Origin: Rhinopithecus roxellana
Lineage: Eukaryota; Chordata; Mammalia; Primates; Cercopithecidae
Length of the DNA: 64,000 bases
NCBI RefSeq assembly: GCF_007565055.1
Contig: NC_044555.1
Coordinates: 39,224,235 to 39,288,234 of the forward strand
Reading direction: 5' to 3'
Shown piece by piece: positions 11,161 through 22,690 of this stretch. The stretch's first letter is position 1; each line of letters begins with the position of its first letter. The translations under genes were made by a program, and so were the position numbers. The notes under the pieces were generated by a model. It did no database searches. It saw nothing but the letters and a program-made list of their open reading frames with translations, and had not been told where the DNA came from.

Positions 11161-12330
11161 GGAGGGAATCTCCAAAGGGATGGGCTAATAGTCCAAGGGC
11201 CTGAGTATGAGAACTATGTACATGTAAATGACAGAGTCTCAGGGGGGTTGGAAGGCCTAATGCAGGGGCCTATAATAAGGCACCTTTTAAGTGAGAGAAA
11301 GCATGATAAACATCTGGAGTTGAAACGAGTGGTTGGTCAAGATTTCCTTTTGTGCATTCATAAAGGGGTTTAGCAATAATGGTAAAATTTGCTATCCATA
11401 ATTAGAAATATCCCACTAATCCGAGGAAAGAAAGTAAGTCTTTTTGTTTTAGCAAATGGGATTTGTTGAATGCCTTGCTTTCATGCTGGCAGAATTTCTC
11501 AAGTATTTGGAGTTATGATTAATCCCAGGTATAAGACTTTTGGAGAGGTTAATCGGGCTTTATTTTGGATACCCGGTACCCATATTCAGCCAAAAACATT
11601 TAAAAGCCTGGTGGTGTGTTGAATACGATGTCCTAAAGAAGTGCTGCAAAGAACTAAATCATTCATGTATTGAAGCAAAATGCTAGGTTGTAGAGGTAGT
11701 TGGGAAAGATCCCATTGAAGTGCCTGACCGAAATCGTGAGGGCTGTCTCTAAACCCCTGGGAGAGGACAGTCCAGGTGAGTTGTTCAGAGTGGCCTGTGT
11801 CAGGGTCAATCCAAGTGAAAGAAAAAAGGTTTTGAGAGGAGGGATGTAAAGAAGTAGAAAAAAAAAAAAGGCATCTTTGAGGCCTAATACAGAGAAATGG
11901 CTAGTGTTGGAAGGAATTCACAATACGAGAGTGTAGGGGTTTAGCACAATAGGACAAACAGAAACAATAGAGGAGTTGATTTGTCACAAATCCTGAACCA
12001 GTCTATAGGAACCATCCAGGTTTTTAACTGAGAGAATAGGAGTATTGTGGGGAGAATGGGTGGGGATTAAAATATTGGCAGCCAAAAGTCGAGAGATGAT
12101 GGACTTGAGTTCCTGTAATCCATTATGGTTGAAAGGATATTGTGGGGCCGCTATGTAGCATTTAGGATCCTTCAGTGAAATTTGAATTGAAGAATGGTGG
12201 GTAGCTATTATGGGGGAGTCAGTGTTCCATACTATAGGATTTATCTGGCCGAGGAATTTAGGATTTAAGTCTATTTGATGTGGAGTGTCTGAGGAGGGGT
12301 TTTGTTCTTGACATAATATTAAGTAAAGGT
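11161..12330 (-). pseudogene. pol: ERV-1 pol, reverse transcriptase region
   Basis: It starts within an open frame that ends at 11984 with NLDGSYRLVQDL, a conserved RT start. The YXDD active site reads YMND (plus 11658-11669), so the first catalytic Asp is Asn. Several stops and an A-run at about 11860-11872 disrupt the frame. Family role: copying viral RNA into DNA. This copy is inactive. Confidence 0.85.
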
Positions 12331-12770
12331 GGCTTTGATGTAGGGCTAATAAATAAATGATTCCCCCTAGTTTGTGTAGGATGTTCCTTCCTAGTAAAGG
12401 AGTGGGACAATGGGGAATGACCAAGAAAGAGTGAGTGAGAGTGACTCCCCCAAATGAGCAGTATAGTGGTGGTGTTTTGTATGGGGTTACTTGTATGCCC
12501 CTCATGCCAACAACAGAAACAGATGAATGTTCTAATGGACCTTGATATTCATTTAATACGGATAGACTCGCCCCAGTATCCAAAAGGAAGGAAATAATCT
12601 TACCAGATACCATCCCAATTACCCTGGGTTCCATGGATTCACTGGATATGGGGGTGAAGGATCCCAGGCACCCTCAGTCTTCCATTGTCAGTGCTAGCAG
12701 TGAAGAGATTTCCTCCTGTGATGGTGAGGAGGCCTCATTACAAGTCGCACCCAAACAGGGAGGGTGTCCC
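12331..12770 (-). pseudogene. pro: ERV-1 protease and gag-pro junction remnant
   Basis: The open segment begins at 12634 and shows FLLDTGASLSVL, with the aspartyl protease signature DTGAS intact at 12566-12580, then the flap and LLGRNIL-like end. It continues without a break into the start of RT. The bases 12635-12770 translate upstream in part as gag-pro linker-like sequence, then abut LTR sequence directly. Confidence 0.85.
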
Positions 12771-12952
12771 CTCTGGTTGTGGGGAGGTTATCTTAGGGTT
12801 GGAATGTTTCTGGTTAGAGATGTAATTTGTGATTTATGGTCATGCTGACCTCAGCTATTAGGCTGATGCCCTTTGGATTTAGGCAGTTTTTGATCAAGGG
12901 GAACTTTAAAATGGTGGTGCTTGTACAAGATGGCGATGCTCCTGCTCTATCA
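12771..12952 (-). repeat. 5' LTR remnant of ERV-1 (U3 only)
   Basis: It matches the 3' LTR from about 7040 to 7222 and ends at the same base (TCA, 12950-12952) next to the AACAT target duplication. Only the outer 182 bp of U3 remain. The tandem array seen in the 3' LTR is cut to less than two units. The inner end joins pol sequence, marking a deletion of the rest of the LTR, leader and gag. Confidence 0.85.
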
Positions 12953-12984
12953 AACATAACTTTAAAAGTCGAAATAAAAAGGAA

Positions 12985-13313
12985 TAGAAGGCTGAGGGCA
13001 GTGGCTTACACTGTAATCCCAGTACTTTGGGAGGACAAGGCAGGAGAATTGCTTGAACCCAGGAGTTTGAGACGCGGCTGGGAAACATAGTAAGACCTCA
13101 TCTCTACAAAAATTAAAAAAAAAAAAAAAAAAGCAGGGCATAGTGGTGCATACCTGTGATCTCAGCTACTTGGGAGGCTGAGGTAGGAAGACCACTTTAA
13201 CCTGGAAGGTGAAGGCTGCAGTGAGCTGAGATTATGCCACTGAATTCCAGACTGGGTGATGGAGCAAGACTCTGTCTCTAAAAAAAAACAGACAAACACT
13301 TTAAACCAAAAAA
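12985..13313 (+). repeat. Old Alu (AluJ-like)
   Basis: Two-arm Alu on plus: GGCTGAGGGCAGTGGCTTAC at the start, A-rich linker at 13112-13131, right arm with CAGTGAGCTGAGATTATGCC, and a patchy A tail to about 13318. Diverged, with no clear target duplication seen. Confidence 0.85.
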
Positions 13314-16300
13314 AAAAAGGACCTTAATGATAGAGATAATAAAATTACACAAAGACAACTTGCCAATGCTAATGAGTCAATGTTTTAAAATATGCCCATA
13401 TAGAAAGAATATTTTATAGCAGTCCATTTTAAGACATGATAAATTGAACACTAAATGCGCATGCTTCATAAACAGACTTGATTATGAGTCCTGTCTGTTT
13501 GTCTTAAAAGAAATTAGCCATGTTTGTCTTAAAAGAAATTAGAAACCTGTGGCGAGGTATTTTAAATCTTATGTATGTGATGATACTCCCTTAAGGAAAA
13601 AAAAATTATTGCAGATACTTCAGAGTTGAGAATGAGAGGCAAGCGTGTGCCAGTGAAGACATGACTTCCTTTGCTTTGCTCTAGATTTTTAATGCTATAC
13701 TTTCTTAGAGGGAATCTCTCATTGAAGACTGAAATAGATGATAGGTTCTTAGAATAAATACATAGGCATGCAGAAACCTGGTACAGTGGTGTCATTAATG
13801 ATTTTTGAATATGGACCATTATTTGCCTTCAATTATCTCTCTAGTCTGATAAATTAAGAATATCATATTCTGTTTTGGATTAAATTTCTAAGTTACTTAC
13901 AGGTACCTATGGACACATATTTGTGTTACTTCAATGAGAGAGCACATTTATTCATTGGAAATCATTAACCTACAACCCAGACTGAGGTATCAAATCACAA
14001 TATTCAACAAAGAACCATGTCCTGAGGAAAAGAGTATCAAGACAAGTGGTAAAAAAGAAAAACCAAAGAAAATACATTAGCTCAAGCCCTGTCGAAACCT
14101 TTTGAATTGAGGACAGCTCAAGATGACTGTTCTGGGTGGAGTAACATCACTAAAAATTTATAAACTTGATCAAAAAAGGTCAGAGTTGAGTTTTAATTTG
14201 AGAATTGTTCATTGACCAAATTCATAGAAAGTATGGGAAAACTGAGGCTATGGTAATAATAGCACAGGCAGGAGGAACAATGAGACTAGGCTTTCAGTTT
14301 TAGAAGCTATGAGTTGGTCAATTGAATTTGGCAAGAGGGATGGGGAAGACACTTGGGACTCCATGAAAAATGTTTAGTCCTGCCATATTTTCACAAAGGC
14401 GAGTTTGGATAGCTAAGAAAAAAGTACAAATGAAACTTAAACGTGGGAAGTTAGGTCTGCAAAGAGTGAAATGCGGCCTCTGCAAACTTAGAGGTTAGCA
14501 TAAGAATATTGGATTTCTAGGTTGAGGGCTCTATAGGAAGAATGCTGAGAAAGACAGTAAAGGCAAACAGAAACAGAGAAACAGACACAGACCAAATACA
14601 TATTTTATTCTGAGTATCCTTCTCTGTTTAAACAGATTTCTCTTTTGTCTTTCTTCCTTTCTATTATCTGCTTTAAAAAATCGATAAATGATTCTAAAAT
14701 TACAGCTTTAGATGAGACTGAGACTAAAACACCTGGGTTAATTCCAGAGAAGGAAATCAGATGTAGGCTTTGAATGTATTCAGACTAGAGCCACGGTTAG
14801 ATTTTTAGAATAGCTTTTTGGCAAAGACAATGTGCATTTAGGTTTGTGCTTTGCTGCAATCTCCTATAACATGTTTCAATGAGTCAATCAAAGATTTTTA
14901 CCACAGATGTTAGTACTAGACACTGTAGAGTTAACAAAGAATTGACTCTGAAGGAAGGAAAAGATAAGACCTCTAATCTTGCCTTTCTATATCTCCAAAT
15001 ACCTTAGGGATTTTTGGACTTCAGCCTTCTGTTATATGTATCGCTACCAAATCTCAGCAGAATTTTTTTCTTCAGTACTTTAAGGTTAAAGCCTGTAGCA
15101 ACTTTTATTCAGTTGTCACCTTTGACCTGTTTCTTAGTGCCCTCCTTTTTTCATCCATCACTGATTCCTGGAGTGTTTTCTGAATAAAAGGAAGTGCCCC
15201 AGGGATACACACTGTCAGGACATTAGGCTATGTATAGTACCTTTTTCTATATTCCTCTTAAATGTTTAACGCACAATACAGAGGGCTAGATGAGTTCACT
15301 GAGGCATTCCTGTGATTCACAACAGCAGGCACAATTCACAGGCTCTGTCTGACGTCTCTGGGCTTGGAAATGATCATTTGGACAGGTTTTCCTGAAGATA
15401 ATTGAAAGTAAATACATTTATTACTAAACCTCCCTGATTCACTTAATTATGCACTAATGATGTGAAATGGCCTTTTAAAGAGGGTTGGGGATCCCTTTTG
15501 CAGTGTTGTAGCTTATTGTGCAATTTACCTCCTCACTCAGAACTAGTATCTTTCTCTTTGGGTTTGTGTATAATCACTACAAAATCTGAGTGTGTTAAAC
15601 AGATTCTTACATCTATTAAAAACTTTTCTGAATGTGGACTAGAAGAAAATATAAATAATGAGTTCATTATAACAACCTTAATGACGTTATTTTAAGGTCA
15701 GGGAGCAGACACCCAAGCAAAGTTCACTGATTTATAAATATCCTGAATTTAAGTAACTTATTTCCACTCATATAAATGTCTTACATTTACCTAGTAGCTA
15801 CTTAAATCTATTGTTGTCCATAAATTCTGTAATATACAAATTACCTCCCAATGTGCTTCATACTCCCATGGAATATAAGACATAATTAACCTTGTATGTT
15901 CACTTTAAAAGTAATGTAGTATCAAGAGAGATTTGATGATAGCTTTAATAATACCATATTATGGACAAACAGAATATATTTTCATTTATTGTAAGTTACA
16001 GAATATATATTAATCAGAGTTAGACTATGTAATAGGTCTATTTTTCCACTAAATATATTCATGTTTTCAAGCACACATTATATTATAGTATACAAAAACA
16101 TCCTCACAATCTTTAATAAATCATTCATGAAATTGGAAGGATAATGTGACTAGGTAATGACAGGACAGTTGATCAATGTAAAGCATGGGTTTGGGCCAGA
16201 AAATCTAAACAGCTCTTCTTTGCAAAGGAAGACCACAGGGAAACTGTAATACACCTAAAGATAGAAACAGCCAGATGAGGAAGCAATGCCAGCTCTCCAT

Positions 16301-16844
16301 TTTCTTTCCACTCTTGCTATGCCCAGCCAGTCATAGCATGAAGAGAATGCTTACCAAAACCATCTAAAGAAACTTCCAAAAATAGGATTTAACTATGATC
16401 TGGGCCAGACTCAGGCAGTTGGTTGGACACTTGGGCTTACTTGAGTCCTCAGATTCTTGGCCTTCTCAGAACTCTATGTACAAGATTATTATAGCAATAA
16501 GAAACACCTTTATCCTCTCACCATCAAATCCACCAACCTATGAACATCTGTATTTTTCTACTCTCTACCATTCTTACTTCATATGTCTTTGAGATGTGAA
16601 GCTTTTTGGATGATGGTAACCTTGCAAGTCTTCCTTTCTCATTCCCATAACAGAGTTGCAGCAAATATCTAGCTCAAAATAATGACTTCTCCATCCCCTA
16701 CCAGGTTGAGAATACAAAATTCAGTTTACATCTCAACTTGACACCAGTTTGTTACAATCTCCAGCTCAATATCAACATGACAAATAAACTGAAGAATAGT
16801 CAAACAGGGAAGAGACATGATATGAAATTCAATACATTTTTGCT
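13314..16844. other. Unrecognised non-coding sequence
   Basis: About 3.5 kb with no support for genes: open frames are at most 85 codons and featureless. It contains a 25-bp tandem duplication at 13496-13542. I cannot assign repeat families, but old diverged LINE or DNA-element pieces may be present. Confidence 0.45.
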
Positions 16845-16965
16845 TAACTATGAACCCTACCACTTGCTAGCCACTCGCTAGCTCTATGGCCTTGGGAAAA
16901 TCCCTTCACTTCTTTCAGGCCTAGTTTTCTTATCTATAAACTGGACATCATAAAATCTGAGTTTT
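16845..16965 (+). repeat. MIR fragment
   Basis: The MIR core is visible: ACCACTTGCTAGCC, then CTCTATGGCCTTGGGAAAATC and CTTTCAGGCCTAGTTTTCTTATC, followed by a TAAACTGGACAT-like end. This is the ancient tRNA-derived SINE in sense orientation. Confidence 0.75.
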
Positions 16966-18959
16966 TTTCCAAGTATAACATTCTCTAACTTTTTAAACTA
17001 CCTTAATTGGAAATCTGAATATACCTGATAGATAATCTGCATGGCAAGCATAAGACATAGAGACCAAGAAAGACCAAGATATCACAAAAACCTCCTCAAT
17101 ATTAAGCACTGTAGTGGGTATGGTGGGTGGGAGAAGTAAAAAATTATTGGCACCTGGAATAGACAAGATGGGCTTCCACAAATATAAAAAATAAAATAGG
17201 TTCTGACATAACTATATTTGGATCACTAGAAAAAAAGAAGAAATGTCTGCTAAGTGAGATAAAGAAAAAACCAGCAGGTTGAAATAAATATATTATATTG
17301 GATACAAATTAAGTGGAATAGGTCCATTGAAACAGAAGGTTAATATTTGGCAGTAGTTAAGAATCAGTCTTATTCTAGGTGTTGACTTAGCAACTAATCA
17401 ACAATCAATCAATGAGAAAAATAATCAGCGCAACCATGTGACACAATGAAATAAAAAATATCTTTGTTAATTTCCTAATAGTTGCTACCCCAAATTCCTT
17501 CCAGATAGGGCATTAGCCTTCTCAAAAGTCCTTACTGATACATTCCTTGAACATGCACTGTCTATTACGTGCCAGGCACTCTGATAATTACTGGAGATAG
17601 TTTTGAGTTTAGCTTGTGAGGAACACAGAGGAAAAGCAAATAAATTATATGAAAGAGATGTTATTACATGTCAATAGAAAAGTATTCATTATTTAATATA
17701 TAGTGAGTGGACACCTGGCTTTCTCTATTGTTGTGAACAAATTCTAAAGAACAAATAATAAATTTCCTTTGTAGCCTTAAGTTTTCTCAGGCAGGCATAT
17801 AAATAGGCAGGCATACAAATTTAGGGATACAGCCTTAGACTGTTAGACGCCATAGCAGAATTTGGTCAAGTCTCTTAGTGCAGGGATTTGGATGGAGTTG
17901 TTATGTGACAATAGTCCTGTAGTTCTTATCTCTCACTGGGAGGCACTGGAAAAAATGCCTGAAAAGGGTCTCAGAAAATGAGACCTAAGAATAAAGATAT
18001 TGGGGCTACAGTGTTTGTTAGGAGTGTCTGATGTGGGAGGGACAGTGTCATAATATTTATGAGGTTTTAGGGTTTGGTTTAACATGATTTCTTCAATGTG
18101 AAGGATTGATTAAGATTAGGTAATGATTATGTAATAGTTATGAATTAGGAGACACTGTAAGATGAGGATTTTCATCTCAGAGATTGAAAGGGGGTACTAT
18201 TATTTGATGTTATCCATTGAAAAACTGAGCCATTTCCAGTGAGTTTGGGGAAAGTTCTTGAAAGTAATAATAAAATTATTTACAACTATTCTCTTCCTAG
18301 GAAAAAGTTAAAATCGTAAAGCAATGTTAGTGAAATCAGCCTAAAAACACAGACATATTAATGTAGACGGTAAGCTATATGTGTTTTGGTTCTCACTACA
18401 AATGTGTGGTACTACCTCAAGTTCCCTTTAATCATATATTATGATGAGACTGATTTTTATTAATAGTTTTGTGATTAATTGTAAGGTTTAGAAGTTATTA
18501 TTTAAACCTTATATTCAAATCTTATATGTCTGAACATTCCCTGCATTTTGTTCTTAAATAGAAAATTTTCCATTAAATATTTCAGTTACAAGAGAGGTAT
18601 TTATTTTTCTTATTTTATGTTACACTTTTTCTCATAAGATTTATTCTATTTTATTAAGCCTTTCATTTTAAGTGTTGTTAAAGGTGTTTGGCAACAAGAA
18701 GGACAAAAGAGAAGTAAAGATTAATACTCTCTCAGAATTGAATTTTTCTTGTCATTCAAACTTAGTGAGAAAACAAATAAAAATACAGGTGAAATAAGTA
18801 GGCATTCAACAATCATTTAACAAATAAATAAATATGTACCTTAAAATGTGTATGATTTTTAAGAACAACCCAGTAAATGGCAGGATACCACTTATGTTGA
18901 TTTCATACTTGGGTTTCAGTGGTCAAACCAAGCAAACAACCAAATAAGAAATAGCATTA
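16966..18959. other. Unrecognised non-coding sequence
   Basis: About 2 kb, AT-rich, without frames above 62 codons. GTGCCAGGCACTCTGATAATTACTGG at 17568-17594 is an ancient-repeat-like phrase, also hinted at 4105. Nothing further supported. Confidence 0.45.
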
Positions 18960-19562
18960 CAAGTTTGGGGCAGGAGGAGTGTATTAATCACATTTCTATA
19001 TTTCACAAATTTGAAGCTAAACATCTGCCCTATATGCGTATGCTAGGCATACCTTGTTCTGAGCAACCAAATAATATGGTCATGTCATCTTGCCCTGGCT
19101 CCCTGCCTTCCTTGTTGACTCTCCTCCTTAGTAATAGTTTGCGTCTCAGGCTTGTGCTTTTAAAATACAAACCAACCAATCCAGAGCCCACAATCCCAAC
19201 CATCTCTTTCATCAGGCTCTCATACTCCTGACCACTATTCACCTGCCCTAAGCGCCCCATGGCCAGGCACCAGACCAATAGAGGCAGTCCCCATGCCCCA
19301 GAGTCTGCTGAAATTAATCAAACGGGCCAATCCTCAGCCTGATTACCATGTGCCATCTGTCATTTCCCATACAAATCACAAAAAGGCTCTTCTCACAGTC
19401 TCTCTTTCTCCCTCTGCCTCCTGACCAGCTCCAATGCTGTCCTGTGCCTCTCAGTTCCATAGCTTGTTCCCTCCCTTTGAGAACTGTGAGTAATAAACTC
19501 TCTTCAATGACAATTGCCTCCTGATCTGTTGGCCTTTCTATACCTCAACTTTCCTATTTCAT
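18960..19562 (+). repeat. Probable solitary LTR (class I ERV)
   Basis: GC content and style change abruptly here. The 3' part looks like R-U5: CCCTTTGAGAACTGTGAG, an AATAAACTCTCTTCAATG polyadenylation signal near 19491, then GCCTCCTGATCTGTTGGCC, ending about 19562 in TATTTCA. CCAATC boxes occur at about 19173 and 19327. Boundaries are uncertain and I found no convincing target duplication. The family is not identified. Confidence 0.55.
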
Positions 19563-19769
19563 GCTATAGTTTAATTCAGGTTATGTTTCATATATATATA
19601 TATAGTTTTTCCTGGGTTCGGATTTAGATTTTAATTTCATCATATAACATTTCCAGATTTGACAAAAAGAATGACCACTACAACTGTAAGAAGAACCCAA
19701 AACTAGGATAAATATAATGTTTTCCCCAGGAAATAATAGTTAATATTGAATATTTATAATGTACTGGAA
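19563..19769. other. Short non-coding spacer
   Basis: AT-rich spacer with a (TA)5 run near 19592-19603; nothing else seen. Confidence 0.5.
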
Positions 19770-19970
19770 ACTAAGTTAAAATTTTCATGTTCATTATTTC
19801 GTTTAAATCTTACTATTACTGTATGAAGTCTTATGATTATGATCAACATTTTATGGAAAAACAAACAGAGGCTCAAGGACATTGAGTGTCTTACTCAAGA
19901 TCACAAAGCTTACATGTGGCAGAATTGGTACTCAAAGCCAGACAGAGTACAGAGCCTGCACTCTTAACAT
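19770..19970 (-). repeat. MIR fragment, antisense
   Basis: On plus it reads as a reversed MIR: TTTTATGGAAAAACAAACAGAGGCTCAAGG, ACTCAAGATCACAAAGCTTACATGTGGCAGAATTGG and CTGCACTCTTAAC-type words, the reverse of the MIR core and 5' end. Confidence 0.75.
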
Positions 19971-20545
19971 CTGTGCACAAAAATTTTCCTAGAATAACAA
20001 TAAACAACAAAAATCACAATGGTGATTATATATATAAAATATGTAATTATGTACATATGATTATCAACATTGATTATGTTATTACTAGGCATTAGGTGAT
20101 ACTATACCACTGAAAAGTGATGGACCCAGGATTCAAGCTAAAGCTAGTTAACCTAAAAATGTGTGTCCTTTTAGGTATCAGTGTTATTTTTCTCATTTTG
20201 CCCTGGTAAAGCTTTCATCACTAATAGTATTTGGGAGCCACTTTGTTGTACTGTAACAAATTTTCCTTTTACAATAAAGAAAGATTTGCTCAAGATAGAT
20301 TAAAATAACATTAATTTAAGTGATAACCAATTATAGAAGCCTCTTTCACATTTATTTCCCTAAAGAGAAGTACTAATTCCTGAGCAAATAAAAACTAATT
20401 TGACATCTGGAATCGTGTTTATCAAGCTTAGAAAATCAGGGATTCTTTTAAAACCAAAAGACCAAAACTTTGAAATAATTGTAGGCAACCAGAGGATTCA
20501 GGCACTTTTCCCAAAAGATTTAGCCTTTTATTTTTATTTTTTTCC
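19971..20545. other. AT-rich sequence, nothing recognised
   Basis: About 575 bp between the MIR and the split antisense LINE-1, with no supported feature. Confidence 0.45.
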
Positions 20546-20549
20546 ACCT

Positions 20550-20913
20550 TAATTGAGGTGTAATTGACGAATAAAAGTTGCATATATTTAAGATTTGCAA
20601 CTTGATATTTTGGTATTCACAATGCGTTGTGAATTGATTGCTATAAACAAGCTAATTAATATACCCATTAATTCACATGGATGCCTTTTGTGTATGTGGT
20701 GAAAATACTTATCTCTTAGCAAATTTCAAGTATACAGTACATCATTAACAACTGTAATCAACATGTTGTACAATAAATCCTTAGAACTTAATCATCCTAT
20801 AACTGAAGTTTGTGCAATTTGATCAACATCTCCCCATTTACCTCACCTCCTAACCCCCAGTAACTACCCTTGTACTGTCTATTTTTATGAGTTTGAGTTG
20901 GTAAGATTCTACT
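20550..20913 (-). repeat. Old LINE-1, piece 1: 3' UTR (antisense)
   Basis: On plus it starts with the LINE-1 3' UTR phrase CCACCTTAATTGAGGTGTAATTGAC and continues through CAACATGTTGTACAATAAATC to the AluY insertion. It is the left, 3' end of an old (L1M/L1PB-age) element whose other pieces lie at 21230-21665, 29749-30715 and 31912-34025. Confidence 0.75.
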
Positions 20914-21229
20914 TTTTTTTTTTTTTTTTTTTTTGAGATGGAGTCTTGCTCTGTCACCCGGACTGGAGTGCAGTGGCCAGATCTCAGCTCACTGCAAGCT
21001 CCGCCTCCCGGGTTTACGCCATTCTCCTGCCTCAGCCTCCCGAGTAGCTGGGACTACAGGCGCCCGCCACCTCGCCCGGCTAGTTTTTGTATTTTTAGTA
21101 GAGACGGGGTTTCACCGTGTTAGCCAGGATGGTCTCGATCTCCTGACCTCGTGATCCGCCCGTCTCGGCCTCCCAAAGTGCTGGGATTACAGGCTTGAGC
21201 CACCGCGCCCGGCCAGTAAGATTCTACTT
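20901..21229 (-). mobile_element. Young AluY, Old World monkey type, antisense
   Basis: The Alu occupies 20914-21215 on the minus strand with a T tail of about 21 bases. GTAAGATTCTACTT flanks it at 20901-20914 and 21216-21229, a clear target duplication. The reversed diagnostic words (GGCCAGATCTCAGCTC, GGCTTGAGCCACC) are cercopithecoid AluY variants. It interrupts the old antisense LINE-1. Confidence 0.95.
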
Positions 21230-21665
21230 ATAACCGAGATCATGCAGTATTTGCTTTCTGTGACTGGCTTATTTCACTAGCATTATGCCCTCCAGGTTCA
21301 TCCATATTGTCACAAAGGACAGGATTTTATTCTTTTTATGGCTGAATAATATTCTATATACATGGTGTGGAGAAAATGAGGGGATATTGATCAAAGTGCA
21401 CAAACTTTCAGTTGTAAGATGAATAGGTTTTGAGGATCTATTTTGCTGCATGGTTACTGTAGCTAATATGTTGTTATATTAAAATATATATGATAATAAT
21501 GTAAGTGTGTGTGTATGCACGCCACATTTTCTTTACTTATTCATCAGTTGATGAATACTTAGGTTGTTTCCACATCTTGACTATTGAGAATAATGTTCCA
21601 AGGAACATAGGTGTACAGATATCTCTTTGACATACTGATATTATGTCCTTTGGATATATGCCCAA
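21230..21665 (-). repeat. Old LINE-1, piece 2: ORF2 3' end (antisense), with a reversed patch
   Basis: TGCCCTCCAGGTTCATCCATATTGTC and TATGGCTGAATAATATTC are antisense ORF2-end words. They resume at about 21520 with CCACATTTTCTTTACTTATTC. Between them (about 21373-21490) the text reads as a sense-orientation LINE-1 3' UTR. The piece ends at CCCAA, where the second provirus begins. Confidence 0.7.
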
Positions 21666-22108
21666 TGTTAGTCCAAACCGCACCATTTTGTAAGCTCCCT
21701 GCTATTTTGCAGACCTTGGTCAAAGTGAAACAATTCATGGGAGTTCGGGCCATGATAAACCACCTGACCACAAGGCGGACAAAGGCCCAACCGAAGAAAC
21801 AGCCTGCCTCTTATCATATTCCGCAGGGAGAAAGTACAAGGAGCACCACATTCTGCCGGAACAAGGGCCAGAACCACCTCATCATGGGGACATCTTATCA
21901 GTATCCTTCCAGGCAGCAAGTCAGACTGCCCAGACCCCTCCTGCCCATACCTAGAAATTACTCCAGCTTGTAAGCAGCAGTGGGCACTGGCATAGGCTGG
22001 TCCCCCACTTCTGTAGGTTTTATCCTGGACATAAAGTCTGCATTCGCTGTCAAGTTCTTTCTGTGTGTGTGTCTTTCTTTAACCCTCACCTTCCCTTCAA
22101 AATCTAAT
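21666..22108 (+). repeat. 5' LTR of ERV-2
   Basis: About 443 bp beginning TGTTAGTCCAAACCGCACC and ending about TCTAAT before the primer site. An ATAAAG polyadenylation variant lies near 22032, followed by a (TG)n patch and CTTTCTTTAACCCTCACC. Compared with the 3' LTR it lacks about 13 bp near 21755 and has about 30 bp more near 21975-22005. Confidence 0.88.
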
Positions 22109-22112
22109 ATTT

Positions 22113-22130
22113 TGGTGCTGAAACCAGGTA
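22113..22130 (+). other. Primer-binding site, tRNA-Phe-like
   Basis: TGGTGCTGAAACCAGGTA lies just inside the 5' LTR. It matches the complement of the tRNA-Phe(GAA) 3' end (TGGTGCCGAAACCCGGG) except at about three positions. This is why I place the element near HERV-F rather than the tRNA-His-primed HERV-H. Confidence 0.75.
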
Positions 22131-22690
22131 TGAAGAATGGGTTTTAACGTGTAAGTCTTCTCTTGTAACCTGGAAAGTAGCAAGCAGCAAAAACTAGACC
22201 CGGGCCTGCTTCCTGATCCAGAGTGGACTCCCTGTTCCCAACCCCATTCGCCTTATTCTCTCTTCTTCTCAGGCCCTGGGCTAACCTCCAGACCCTGGTC
22301 AAACTCTCCCTCCTCTTTTTCTTTCTTCCGCTTTCCAAGCGGCTCCAGCAAGGATTGATCCCATTGTTGGACATCACATCCAACACTGGTCTCCAATTAG
22401 TGGATAAGTTTCCCTTTCCTCCTTTCCGAATTCCTCTCTGTTTCTTCTGGTTCCAGAAAATCCCAGCACTGGTTGAGAAGTCTCCCCGGTCACCAGGCGA
22501 CTGCAGCCCACCTTCTCAGAGAGGGGGACATCCTCAGAACGCTTGCCGCTCCAGCCGCTCTGGCCACTCTGGCCGCCAGGGGACAGCAAAGAGCTACAGG
22601 AATGCCCTGGCTCTCCTATGTCCCTTATCCAGGGAGGAATCGGGGTACTCACTCCCCTCCACTAAATTTCTCACACTTCCAGTCACCAGT
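22131..22690 (+). other. ERV-2 leader
   Basis: About 560 bp of untranslated leader between primer site and gag start, with GC-rich CCGCTCC/GGCCGCCAGG patches at 22545-22580. The overlapping open frames here (for example 22223-22810) have no viral motif and are not called. Confidence 0.6.

Larger units (their letters stand above)
6737..12957 (-). mobile_element. Class I provirus ERV-1, minus strand, gag deleted
   Basis: The element runs 6742-12952 and is flanked by the 5-bp word AACAT at 6737-6741 and 12953-12957, a target duplication of gammaretroviral size. From right to left it contains a 182-bp remnant of the 5' LTR, protease, reverse transcriptase, RNase H, integrase, env surface and transmembrane parts, and a complete 3' LTR. 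R, U5, primer site, leader and essentially all of gag are gone. Pol motifs and the env CX6CC-type transmembrane unit place it with gamma-like class I ERVs, nearest to the HERV-H/HERV-F group by impression. Frames are broken many times, so it is defective. Confidence 0.92.

Noticed and set aside
20933..21154. 73-codon open frame resembling a predicted human protein
   Set aside because: Standard Alu-encoded peptide; no host gene around it.
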